This document shows positions 25,401 to 34,513 of a stretch of 64,000 bases of DNA, one piece after another (position 1 is the first letter of the stretch; each line of letters opens with the position of its first letter). Below the pieces are notes generated by a model. The model saw nothing but the letters and a program-made list of their open reading frames with translations, was not told where the DNA came from and did no database searches. Made by a program: the position numbers and the translations under genes. This stretch comes from Gordionus sp. m RMFG-2023 (taxonomy: Eukaryota; Nematomorpha; Gordioida; Chordodea; Parachordodidae), in NCBI RefSeq assembly GCF_954871325.1, contig NC_088776.1:45836569-45900568 (forward strand), written 5' to 3'.

Positions 25401-26845
25401 ATAATTTTACCTAGCGAACATTATTATCAAAAGCTTTCTGTATATCCATCACAGGGTTGAATAAAAATCTTTATAATATATTACCTTTTTTATCTATTTT
25501 AACATTGATGTTTTCAAAATTTATAATCGGTAAATCTATTTTGTAACTCACAAAGGATGACATCACATAAATATAATCGGTAAAATGTTAGTTTTAGAAA
25601 TATAATAAAGTTTTTTACTAAATTTATATCTATCAGTAAAATCTAAAAAATTAAATTAGCATACTATTTAAATTTATTCTATTTACTTTGATATTCTCTT
25701 TCTTGCATACGAATAGTAGATATGAGGCTGGAAACTTGCCCTAACATATAGGCAAACAAAATCAATCCCAGTATTATTTGTGATATTGAGAGAATGTGTT
25801 CCCCGTTGGAATGTGGTTTTGGCATATCTCCTATAGTAGTTAAAGCTAAAGTACTCCAAAAAAGCGACTTAAGATAAGGGGAGGCCGTTTCAGAATGGTA
25901 AATTGTATGATTTGCTCTGTAAAGATTTAATGTTTCACCTGGTCCATAATGCTCGTGAGGATGTTTTATTGAAACATTTATATTTTTTTCGGCGATATTC
26001 ATATAAGATAATTTATTACGGTCTGGATGGTTGAAGTCATGTAAATGAGTATCGTTTCTCCTTATGGGAATGTTAAAGTTGAGGGCCTGAGAAACACAGT
26101 AAACGACGCAGGAATTCCAATGAAATATTACGAGTAAGTAATGCAACAAAATGAAGGTTCTAAACATGTTAGGATAATTTATATTGCATTCAGTTCTATC
26201 TATAAAATTCCAAAATTTGAAAATTTTTATCAAACGAAATATCCGCAAAAGGGAATTATAGCCTAATGAAAGATACAGAAAATCAAGAGGGAGTATGGCA
26301 AGACAGTCCAGGTAAAAGGTGGTTGAATTTAGATACCTTTGCTTGATGCGATTTAAGTTATGCTGAAGTACTCCTTCTTTGAAATACCCGACCCTAAACC
26401 CAAATAAAATATCACATATATATATAAAATCAGCGGTGTAATCTAAGGCCAACCATTTAATTTTGTTATATTCGTTTATTTCATCAAAGGCATACCTGTA
26501 ACCGATGACCCATAAGTTGTATAAGAAGGCGCCTACGACAAAAAAGGACCAATAATAAGTTGATTGGCCAGTCGGGTCGAAGACCACATTTTTGGAGTAT
26601 TTTGATTTATCAAAAATCGGTAAAAAATAGAATATAAATCGTCTATTATTGGTATGTGGCATGCTTTTTATTTGAATATTTGTATCTTCATCATAATTGG
26701 TAGATGAATATTTATTGATATTCGAATAATTACATTTACCATTGTGATTGGAGAAGGAATGTATGTTGTTACCATTTGTGCCTTTGTTATATCTTTTGTA
26801 TTTCCGACAGCAGCCGTATTTGACGTAATTCATGAATATAGCCAA
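12757..26845 (-). CDS. Cyclic-nucleotide-gated channel, CNGA type (3 exons)
   Basis: Host gene for a cyclic-nucleotide-gated cation channel, a plasma-membrane tetramer opened by cGMP or cAMP. Proposed exons, all minus strand: 26845-25687, 15695-15402 and 13454-12757. All introns are GT-AG, and the three lengths sum to 2151 nt, exactly 717 codons including stop (716 aa, close to vertebrate CNGA1/CNGA3). Exon 1 carries S1-S6 and the pore, exon 2 the C-linker and the start of the nucleotide-binding fold, exon 3 the rest of that fold plus a Ser/Asn-rich tail. The pore has the alpha-subunit TTIG filter followed by an acidic residue (Asp), which separates it from CNGB (TIGG). HCN/EAG channels are excluded by the absence of GYG. 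The introns are 9991 and 1947 bp and hold several transposons. The start is the first Met of the long frame; an additional upstream coding exon cannot be excluded. Confidence 0.92.
13509..13854. mobile_element. MITE, GTCAATGTG family, copy 1
   Basis: A 346-bp element in CNG intron 2 begins GTCAATGTGCTG and ends CACATTGAC, with roughly 60-bp inverted arms. GTCAATGTG is repeated about 18 bp inside each end. The arms and centre (TTTCAGACAATTTTTCC) match the copy at 61022-61506. It has no coding capacity and the target duplication was not resolved. Confidence 0.7.
14075..14237. mobile_element. Tc1/mariner-like MITE with TA target
   Basis: A 163-bp near-perfect palindrome. The left arm starts CAGTGTTATGATTTTATTAA, and the right arm is its reverse complement with few changes (YAGTGTTRTGA at the ends). 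Both arms contain CGATTAAATTAAAAC and CATCCAT. TA flanks each end (14073-14074, 14238-14239). The element lies in CNG intron 2. Confidence 0.75.
14238..15348. other. Remainder of CNG intron 2
   Basis: AT-rich intron. At 15088-15145 a segment (minus strand CTTAAGATAGGAAATGATTA and AAAATAAGGCCT reversed) matches 50440-50505, so a dispersed repeat copy is present. Nothing else was recognised. Confidence 0.4.
15402..15695 (-). CDS. CNG channel exon 2: C-linker
   Basis: 294 nt, entered from a CAG acceptor, giving IQMDIIKTYMRKQDVPKKF after the exon 1 Glu-Tyr-Gln. It contains the C-linker helices and the conserved LPNKLKAEMAIYVHLDTL and VLKLKPVLFSPGDYVCLKG. The donor follows AAA G. The phase (one base carried over) matches both neighbours. 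Confidence 0.92.
15696..16165. other. CNG intron 1, 3' part
   Basis: AT-rich intron between exon 2 and the hAT insertion. No feature was seen. Confidence 0.35.
16174..18845 (+). mobile_element. hAT transposon, nearly complete, TSD TTATATAT
   Basis: A 2672-bp hAT element inside CNG intron 1, on the strand opposite to the channel gene. The termini TAGAGATCTGCA and TGCAGATCACTA are inverted repeats. Perfect 8-bp duplications TTATATAT flank it (16166-16173, 18846-18853). Both subterminal regions are arrays of GGCCCGGCCCG-type repeats (16190-16340, 18715-18830), the likely transposase-binding zone. The transposase frames span 16626-18525 with two disruptions. This is the best-preserved member of the family that also left 6125-7953 and 31541-31680, and clean ends with modest coding decay suggest a fairly recent insertion. 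Confidence 0.93.
16626..18525 (+). pseudogene. hAT transposase (BED finger, RNase-H-like core)
   Basis: Three open segments: 16626-17552 (308 codons), 17555-18052 (165 codons) and 18115-18525 (the last carrying the C-terminus). A BED zinc finger lies at about residues 35-70 of the first segment (YVQCKKCNSILQYK and HLRRHKC). TTDMWTD holds the first catalytic Asp and FISDQGANI the second. The second segment has ETRWNSKLNMLKS, and the third the dimerisation block (ILKWWNKNEIRLPKMTKLAR, TTSERTFSKTGRLLDERR). The break at 17552 is a stop with a frame change. A GT-AG intron-like segment at about 18142-18185 could account for part of the second gap. As written it cannot give one protein unless spliced, so it is scored as broken. 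Confidence 0.85.
18854..19884. other. CNG intron 1, between hAT elements
   Basis: AT-rich. A patch at 19495-19560 (GCACGCTATCGCTGCCGC, CGTATCGCTATTTCC) resembles degraded hAT subterminal repeats. No coding signal was seen. Confidence 0.35.
19893..22008 (+). mobile_element. hAT transposon, TATCTTGTATC family, TSD TGAATAGG
   Basis: A 2116-bp hAT in CNG intron 1. It starts CAGGGTTAGGCA and ends TGCTCAACCCTG. Perfect 8-bp duplications TGAATAGG flank it (19885-19892, 22009-22016). Both ends are packed with TATCTTGTATC / GATACAAGATAC repeats. Transposase pieces: 20214-20558 (TVTDNGSNFKKAF, second catalytic Asp region), 20640-21080 (LPQHIRCLCHTISLIATT, TPCCTRWNSLYDSL) and 21541-21665 (LPSSASVERLFSFANMVNR). 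The BED finger and the first Asp are gone and several stops interrupt the rest, so the copy is dead although its ends are clean. Confidence 0.92.
22017..23953. other. CNG intron 1, central part
   Basis: AT-rich. GGTTACAGTTACTAGTAAC motifs at 22160-22260 and again near 22555-22610 suggest the two ends of a decayed hAT-type element of the GTAAC class (compare 1861-1968). Nothing coding was recognised; the 78-codon minus frame at 23361-23597 has no family features. Confidence 0.35.
23962..24538. mobile_element. hAT-type MITE with TTCG hairpin, TSD TTAATAGG
   Basis: A 577-bp non-autonomous element. It starts CAGGGTCTACATGA and ends TCATGTAGACGCTG (inverted), with perfect 8-bp duplications TTAATAGG (23954-23961, 24539-24546). 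About 75 bp inside the left end lies a perfect GC-rich stem closed by TTCG (CGCCGCCTTCGGCGGCG, near 24039-24055). CCTACCCC runs mark the right end. It has no coding capacity and lies in CNG intron 1. Confidence 0.88.
24547..24925. other. CNG intron 1, AT-rich with a GC scrap
   Basis: A patch at 24722-24800 (CTATCGGTCTTAGAC, GGACCGATTAGCGGGCCG) resembles a transposon end, but no partner was found. Confidence 0.3.
24926..25304. repeat. Possible MITE related to the CATAGGCGTAGCCAGG family
   Basis: The left edge CATATGCGTATCCAGGATTT is followed by a G-rich run, and the right edge has CCCCCACCCCTTTGCACGCC. This arrangement resembles the ends of the 52864-55937 element (CATAGGCG-AGCCAGG followed by G runs). 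Internal G runs lie at 25200-25225. The target duplication was not resolved. Confidence 0.4.
25305..25686. other. CNG intron 1, 5' part
   Basis: AT-rich sequence next to the exon 1 donor. No feature was seen. Confidence 0.35.
25687..26845 (-). CDS. CNG channel exon 1: transmembrane domain and pore
   Basis: Residues 1-386. The cytosolic N-terminus (1-98) is Asn/Lys-rich. S1 is about 99-120, S2 134-156 and S3 176-197. S4 is about 198-217 (LLRIFRLIKIFKFWNF), with basic residues spaced as in CNG voltage-sensor-like helices. S5 is 229-252 (LLHYLLVIFHWNSCVVYC). The pore helix and filter at 324-347 read SLFWSTLALTTIGDMPKP, and S6 is 349-379. The S5-to-pore linker (about 253-322) is roughly twice the vertebrate length and contains possible N-glycosylation sites (NDT, NVS, NHT). 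The exon ends with CAA A before donor GTAAAT; the coding frame otherwise runs two codons further to an intronic stop. Confidence 0.93.
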
Positions 26846-28287
26846 GGAGTTTTTATAAGATTACTATTTAAGGTGTGGTGGGATAGCTATTTGTGAAAAT
26901 ATGTGAATATTGGTAAATTTTCTAAAAAAATTAATAACATTCAATATCAATATATTTATTTAAATTGAAGCCACTACAAAATAACTTATTTGAGAATATT
27001 TATAATTTCAATGCATCTTACTACTATAAGAATATAGTGATGATCTTTAAATTATTTGTAATGAATATTTTTAGACTTTAATATTAATAGAATTTTTATT
27101 TTTATATTAAATATTATAACATCATTTATTTAAAGGCCTTTTTATTATTATTGATTATTATGTTTGTAACGTCGTTGTTGGTTAGGACATTTTTTTTTTC
27201 TTCAAAAAACAATTATATTTTTATATAAAAATAATTCTTAATGTCAAATTTTTGATAATAATGAATTCTTTTAAATTAAAAATTAATTAATATAATATTA
27301 AATTTCTTCTGTAAGGAAAGAAATCTTATCTACTTAAAAATCAACCTTGAACTTCAATGAAATTATTGATCTCAAACTTTTGTTCTAAACAAATTCGATA
27401 AATTTCATTTCACTGGTATAATTTTAATATTTGACATATCATTTAAAAGTGTGATATGTTTACCCGAATACTTTTACACACTTATATTGTTCCATAAAAC
27501 ATAGAAATACAGTATAAATAAACCAATTTAAAATAAATAAATATTCGAAAATTATAACACATCTATAGCACTCTAAAAACAACCCAAAACGTGAGCAAAT
27601 ATGATATCTGGGAGCATTATGAGCTGTTTATTTTAGTTGGTTATTACAGGTACAACCAAAAAATATGAGATAACTTAATTATAGATAAGATATTTTTTTT
27701 ATTATTGATTTTATTTTGTTTTTTAACGCCTCCCCTCCCATCTTCATTCCCTATTCAGAATTCATTTTTATTGTATTTTTTTTTAATTATATTATTTGTA
27801 TATAATTTATAATTATAATAATTTGGTCAAAAAATAAAGGAAATTATTATAATTAATAAATAATATATAAAAACTCATAAACAATGAACGAGCTATTTAA
27901 TATTAGATTATTAGAAAAATATTAGTATATTCCTTAGATGAATATATGGATTTGAGTATAGAATGTGTATACAGTCTATTTTTAAAATGAGCTACGCTCG
28001 ATATAGATAATATATAATATATTTATATAATTTATAATTTATTTTTAATTTATTCTATATTATTACAACAATTCTTATCGTATTAAGTTAAAAATTAATT
28101 TATTCAAAAAAATATTTCCACAAAAGGGGCTTTTATCAATACCAGTTTATTAATTGCAAGCTTAAAAGATTTTGGAACCTTTTCTTATTATTGTATTGGA
28201 AATTTTTTTGGCATTTAATATTAAAATAATAAATAAGCAATAATATTAAAATACGCCCTTCTGCGGATAATAAACAAATTTAGGTTA
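26846..28287. other. 5' flank of the CNG channel gene
   Basis: AT-rich region upstream of the channel start codon, expected to contain its promoter and 5' UTR, but no core promoter element can be told from the AT background. No other gene was seen. Confidence 0.35.
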
Positions 28288-28295
28288 ACAATTTA

Positions 28296-29852
28296 CAGAG
28301 TTGTTAAAGTATCTAGTTACAAAAATGTAATGTAGTATCTGCAGCCAGACACACTTTTAAAAAGTATCTGTATCTAGATACTAGTTTAGAAATATCTGTC
28401 TAGATACCTTTAGATACATTTTGATATAATTTCATAACGCCTTTTTATATTAAAAATAAATAATATTTGAATTAAATTCATTCTATAATATGTCCGAATT
28501 TATTTTATATAAAAAACAGACAAATTATATTTTACTCGATGGATGAAGGCAACATGGTAAATTATAATAAAACGGATAGACATCATGCATGAGAGGGATC
28601 TATATATTAGTGAAAATACGCACGCTTAAACTCCTTAGTGGGTGATGAAATTACACTTCGTACAATTTATGGCTTGATGAATGAATGAACTTTAAATATG
28701 TTCATCATAATTTTTAGAACAATATTTCTAGACAATCTGTTAAAAGGAAATCAAATAATAAATATTATATTTTTTAAGACCCCTTAGATGATATAAATAG
28801 TGATATATGTCTATACCCGGGACCCGAACCGTTATTTATAACGTTCAGCTTGATTACGGTTCAGTATGTAAAAAGTTATAAGGGTTACGTTACGATTCTT
28901 AAGAGAAAATTTATAAAGGTTCAGTTCGGTTCAGCTAATTGTAAAGGTTTATAATGGTTCATTACTAGGAAACTTTTTTTATTGAAGCAACACCATCTTC
29001 TAATTTATTTTTATTATAAGCATCTATGAATTATTTATAAAAAAAAAGATTCAAAATAACTCCTCTTTTAATATATTATTTGAACTCATAAGTAATATAT
29101 TTTCTAATATAAATGGATTCGTATTTGTTCGTTGTGACGATAACTCAAATTTTAGCCTCGAAAAGGCCCTTTCTACAAAAACTTGTGTTGCGGGAACCGC
29201 CAGTACTATAAGAGCAAGTTTATAAAATTCTGGATATTCAAATTTCTTCAATTCCTAAAATATAAAATCTGATTGAATCGGTTGAAATCTGTTTAACTTT
29301 TTTTATAAGGTTCTTTTTACTCCTTAAAAATAATTATATCGGTTCGGTTACGGTTCAGATATTTATAATGGTTTATAATGGTATGTGTGTCAGAACTTTG
29401 ATATATTTAATGATTATAATATAAAGTTGGTACCCATTAAATATAACAATCACTTTACCGTCAAGCGCCCCGGTAGAATGAGTTTAGTTTGGTTAAAAAG
29501 GTATTAACAGATAAGCGGGAATGCCTCCATGATAAAAATTTTGGGAATGTTTATTATTAAAATCTATCAATTAAATGATATATTTTATGAATTATTAAAA
29601 TCTAGCAATCATTATTTTCATATATTTTTATATTGATGTGATATCAGCTCAATAATTATTTATCTCACTTCAAAAATTAAATTTACAATAAAATCCTAAA
29701 TTAAATATTATTGTCACCTTAGTATAAAAATTGTATCGGTACCATGTATTTGTAAAAATGGTCTGTATCTAGATATGTTTTATAGATCTAGATCTATTTT
29801 TAGACGATATATCTGTATCTAGATCCATTTGAAAAGTATCTTTTAACAACTG
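28296..29852 (+). mobile_element. hAT deletion derivative, TATCT family, with nested hAT
   Basis: The ends CAGAGTTGTTAAAGTATC and (reverse complement) CAGTTGTTAAAAGATAC are inverted. The flanking 8-mers ACAATTTA (28288-28295) and ATAATTTA (29853-29860) agree at 7 of 8 positions. GTATCTGTATCTAGATAC repeats fill both subterminal regions, as in 19893-22008. A C-terminal transposase scrap near 29450-29560 reads LPSSAPVE and, after a frame change, VLTDKRECLHDKNFG. Another hAT (28809-29398) sits inside it. Confidence 0.75.
28809..29398 (-). mobile_element. Nested hAT remnant, flanking repeat TGATATAT
   Basis: A 590-bp insertion flanked by perfect 8-bp direct repeats TGATATAT (28801-28808, 29399-29406). 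The ends are rich in GGTTC/GAACC motifs (ACCCGAACC, CGGTTCGGTTACGGTTC). The minus-strand frame 29251-29051 encodes a hAT dimerisation block (VPATQVFVERAFSRLKFELS). The terminal inverted repeat itself is weak, so the exact ends rest on the flanking repeat. Confidence 0.65.
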
Positions 29853-29860
29853 ATAATTTA

Positions 29861-30535
29861 TATATCGCAATGGTAAGTCATTTTATTAATGATTTACCGG
29901 AATTTAATACAAATGTGAATAAACAATTTTTCAATGTATTTATTTCTTTATTTAGAGAGCCAGTAGATAGTGCAAAAAACAGCTCAAATCAAATAATACT
30001 GGAAGACAGGAATGTTATGGAATACGTTTTTTAAAACCCATTAAGGACTGTGTAGAGGCGGGCGTCAAAATAATAATTTAAGCTATTCATTACCATCTAT
30101 TTCCATCGTATTTATTAAAAAATGAATAAATTTTCAAAACTTTTTAAAAAATGATCTATGCCAACCCTAGACTTATAATATTCATTGAATACTTAAAAAG
30201 CCAAAAAGAATGAAACAAAAAATCTTACATCTTTGAATGATAATGAATAAGCTTGTTTTATTTAGTGCCTACGATTTTAAAATTTAAAAATTATGAGCCA
30301 TATAGAATATTTTATTTAAAAAATTAAATTATTATTTTAAAGATAAATTTAGAAAGATTAATAATAATTTTATAGCAATTTATGTCATCTCTCTAAAAAT
30401 CCTTTGTATAAATTTGAATTAACATATTTTTATAACAAAAGAAATGGTTTTTATATTTCATTTCCCAATAAATTTTTTAATGCAAGTTGGCTTTAAAGAG
30501 CGAGTTAAAGGCCCTTTTAAAATGTAAAGTATTTT
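29861..30535. other. AT-rich stretch, nothing recognised
   Basis: No coding frame or repeat structure was identified. Confidence 0.35.
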
Positions 30536-31230
30536 TTAAAAAAATTGGGGTTGACAGGATAAAAAGTACTGGGTGATAGAAATGTATTACAAACTTTTTG
30601 CGAATTGTTTTAAATTGATAATCTTCTTTACACCACAAATAGTAAAATAATTTTTTCTACCGAACTCGGTTTGGGATGGGGTAAAAGGTTTTGGGTAATA
30701 AATCAGTTTTAGAAAACCCTGGGAGCAATTTTAAATTGATGGGGTCAATTTTCATTACTCCACGAGGGTATATTTTAATTTTTAAACAAGTTTTTTTGAA
30801 CAGGATTAAATTTTGAAATCTTGAGTAGTTTAAAATGCATCATACAAATTTTAATTATTCCATTAGGAAATAATTCATTGACAAACAAATTGCTTAGACT
30901 GGATTATATGATTTAGTGTATCTACACATTTTTAATTTATTTATTAACGGAGTAATAAAAATTGGCTTTCAACTACTCCGAAAGGTTGTATAACATCTAT
31001 TTAAATATTCATCAAGTTAAAAACCGAGTTGCTTAAAAATTCTCTAATTCCCTTGTGGAGTAAAGAAAATTGATGCTATCAGTTTCGACGATACTACCCA
31101 AACCTTTTGCCAGGTCCAAAATCACCTTGTTTAATAAATTTCACCCTTTCCCTTTTGGAAAAAGAAGAATAGCACAATATTCCCAAAAGAGTTGTAATAC
31201 TGCTACAACCAGAACTTTGGTCAAAACTCA
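30536..31230. repeat. Fold-back element with about 200-bp inverted arms
   Basis: Long imperfect inverted repeat. The left arm (about 30536-30770) and the right arm (about 31040-31230, reversed) share ordered blocks, including GTAAAAGGTTTTGGGTA with AAAAGGTTTGGGTAG, AATTTTCATTACTCCACGAG with AATTTTCTTTACTCCACAAG, and GTATTACAAACTTTTTGCG with GTATTACAACTCTTTTGGG. ACTCC/GGAGT motifs also recur in the centre. The small frames at 31070-31312 are by-products of the repeat. Confidence 0.65.
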
Positions 31231-31540
31231 ATTTTTTAGATTTATATTTTGAAAGCGCTTTGGCGCCAACCTGCATTAAAAATTTTATTGCAAAATAAAA
31301 TTCAACAACCATTTTACATACTATTTTTTGGTTATAAACTAAAAGATGTTAATTAAATTCAAATTATTTTTAGGTAAAATTGATAATATTACTATAAAAT
31401 ATTAATGGCTTAATTTTATTTTTAAAATAATTTAAGAACAATATTTTTAATAAAGTATTTTTTGTATAAAGCTACTGTAACTAAGCATCAGTAATTCAAC
31501 ATGCAATTCAATCTAAACTGTAGACCTTAAAGCCACCGAG
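31231..31540. other. AT-rich stretch, nothing recognised
   Basis: No feature was identified. Confidence 0.35.
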
Positions 31541-31680
31541 GTATGGGCTTGGCCGTAATTTTTTTTTAAATAAACCCGGGCCGACTCTAAAAAAATGTTT
31601 TTTTAAATAACCGGGCCGGGCCTAAAATCGATAAAGAAATTTGAATATCCGATCCGGGCCAGATATTTTAAATCGCAACT
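31541..31680. repeat. Solo end of the GGCCGGGCC hAT family
   Basis: CCCGGGCCGACTC, ACCGGGCCGGGCCTAAAA and GATCCGGGCCAG are spaced by T-rich spacers exactly as in the subterminal arrays of 6125-7953 and 16174-18845. No transposase or opposite end is nearby. Confidence 0.6.
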
Positions 31681-32099
31681 ATTATATATTTTTGTATAAA
31701 AATTAAAATAGATAAAATATTTTTAATAATTAATAGATCGTGTATCTTTCATTCACTTCTCATATTTCCATTTCAAAATAATTTTATCGATCGTTAGAGG
31801 TAAATTTAAAAATTTTACGCTAATATATTTCACTAACTTTTTGGTGTTAAATGGATAATAATCTTCACCTAGCATTTTGGAATAAAAAAGAGAGTTTTAA
31901 AAGTTAATAGATTCGAATAGGTATATTTTTATTTACTTATGAGAAAAGACCAGGGTTTTAAAATTATATTTTTTAAAAAGTAATCTAATCAAAGTTCTTC
32001 AAAGAGACCTAAAAATATTCCGCAAAATTTCGGTGAAAAAAACCACCCATAATTCCTACCTGAATCAATTGTTTATGATAAAAATTTGACTAATAGTGA
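31681..32099. other. AT-rich stretch, nothing recognised
   Basis: No feature was identified. Confidence 0.35.
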
Positions 32100-33250
32100 G
32101 CACAATCTGGTACATGTCTTATTCTGAACATAAATAATGAGCGATATATTTTCCACGTTCCTTTGCCATCGGATCATTCTTTCAAGAAGCGAAATAGTAA
32201 TCTACTAACTCTTTTAAGGTCGTCCAGAGATGGCCCTGATGCATATATAAATTCTTTACAATCACTTATAAACCTCAAACTAATTCTTGGTAAATTATCC
32301 TCATCTAACCCTTTTTTATCAAAAATAATTTTCTCTATATCCCTACTTAACGCTTTTTGTTACCCTCCCCCCACTTCCTTTTATTAACCAACTGGCTGAC
32401 CATAAAAATCAAATTAAAAAATACATTTCAAAGATCATTAATCTCACTTTCTTTCCTATGTCATCGATTCAAGCATAATCATGCATTAAAATGTGTGGGT
32501 TTCGATATTTGTTCTCCTTTACATCTTTCAATAATAGCATTACTTCTTAGAAACTACGACAGCTGCTTATTACCCGGCCTATACACTCTTCCAGACAAGC
32601 ACCTAGCTCTTATTCACGAGATCTGGGTTACAAATAAATCTTCAATCTCCCTTCTTTATATGCCTGAAGATTGCGATTTTACTTTAGTTGAAAGTTATAT
32701 CAAGCTTATATTATTAACTTACAACCAGAAGGGCTAACAACTTTATATTTGCCAATTTTGACCGGGGATAAATGGATTGAAGATATACCCAACCATAGCC
32801 TAGGTCCATATCCATCTTCCAAACAATTAAGAATATCAATTGGTGTTCGCTCTGGTCACAATATAGTCCTTTTACCTATTCTCTTTGCAACGAACGTCAG
32901 AGTTAAAGAATGGGAATCATCCTTACCGATTTTCCTAAAGGCCGACCTAGACATAGTGCAGAACAATTTATTACTCAGAGTCTTAAGAAGAGTCACATTC
33001 CAAATACCACGAGCTATTAAGTCTTAATTCTTCAGATAGAGACCAGATGATTTAATCGTAATTCTATAGTGATTACACTTCTTTTGGTGGCTGAAATCAA
33101 CAAAGCAAGCAAATATTCCCAGTTAAATTTATTCCTGTCTTACATCAACTCTTGGAAACTTCGACCACGAGGTACATTCCTTCCTGAAGGAGAGAAAAAT
33201 TATCCAACTAGCTGGCGATCCTAAAGAATGCTTCTAACTTCCTCAGCATA
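32100..33250 (+). mobile_element. Retroelement pol fossil, same type as 4190-4740
   Basis: A block less AT-rich than its surroundings, with coding-like pieces in several frames. LRISIGVRSGHNI (32827-32865), a GRPRHSAEQFITQSLKKSHI block and EINKASKYSQLN correspond in order to the post-RT segment of the metazoan retroelement type noted at 4190-4740. The upstream part (32160-32740) would cover the end of the RT/connection region but is not confidently assigned. It is old and broken in many places, with no termini found. Confidence 0.45.
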
Positions 33251-34139
33251 GGTTTAGTAATTTGCTGTTCAATTTTTTTTTATCGATTCAGAGTTCTATT
33301 ATGTCACCCAATGTGCATCGATTTAATTTTTTAAAATAATTTTTTTAAATCTTTATTTAAGTTATTATTAATATTCGATAGGCCCCCTAGAAAAATTAAG
33401 AGACATAAATATAAAAATATAGAAAAGGGAGAATAGAAAATTTAATAAAAAATAATTTATCTCGTTAAATATGGATTTATATATATAATTATTTATTTAT
33501 ATTAGGTGTTGTGTAGCATAAATTGTTGTTTGTTTCATTCATTCGTGTTCGATATTAATATGATAAATATTTAACTCAATACAAACATAATAAACTTAAT
33601 TTATATCTTACGGACTTATTATATTATTTCTTTCACTTGACATAATATTAATAATTTCCTAAATTGAATTTGAAAAAGTATATATAGAGATATAAATTTT
33701 TTGTTAAAGAGTTGCATTCAAAATGAATTAAATAAAATATAAATTTTGTTTTATTATTTCGTTTAATTTTTTGTTATCTTATCCTAAACTCCATGCCTAC
33801 CTTCACTTTTCAATATATCTTAATAAATCAAGAGATATTTTTAAAATATTATTTTTCTTATTTTGATTCTTTTTCCAAATTTCCTTATAGTAGTTTGGTT
33901 ACGGAATATTGCTCACCTAGGTTTTTATGTTCGGTTTGACATCCTAATTTTACGCCTTGTAAAATATCTTCTATATGCATATTTTCCAAAATAGGTAAAA
34001 ATTCGGAAATAGCTATTCAATCGAAATGTCAGATCAATTGTCTTAAAAAGAATTATATTAAATTTACATGCAGGATAAAAAATCATTAGAAACGAATATA
34101 AGTTAAGATAATTATATTAGGATGTGTCAAAACTAGAGA
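33251..34139. other. AT-rich stretch, nothing recognised
   Basis: No feature was identified. Confidence 0.35.
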
Positions 34140-34225
34140 TGTAAAGGTAGGAAAATTTCCCGGGAATATTCCCCGGGAACATTCATATTTTCCCGGGAAA
34201 TTTCCCGAATTTTCCCTTAATATAA
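34135..34225. repeat. hAT-type terminus with CCCGGGAA array
   Basis: TAGAGATGTAAAGGTAGG is followed by four copies of the TTTCCCGGGAA or CCCCGGGAA motif in about 60 bp, typical of a hAT 5' end. The BED-finger frame at 36277 on the same strand may belong to it, with the element at 34514-36136 inserted between. No matching 3' end was found. Confidence 0.5.
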
Positions 34226-34513
34226 ATATATTATTTATTTGCAAAAATTATGATTTATATTTTATAAAATATAATATTTTATTTCAATAATTATGATTTA
34301 TAATTTAATTTATAAATAATTTTTATTTTCCTCGTGAGTCTTTAAACTTATTTTTTTATTAGTGCAATCATTGAGTCCAATTTTTCAAATCTATAATTTT
34401 AAAAGTACAAAAATAAAGGTAAAATGTTTCACATTATATTCTCATACATAATATTAATGTGATATATTATAGAATTATTAATAATTAATGATATATTTAG
34501 ATTTGATATATAA

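Noticed and set aside
31070-31312. Overlapping plus and minus frames of 60-72 codons
   Set aside because: They fall in the right arm of the fold-back element and just beyond it, and show no domain.
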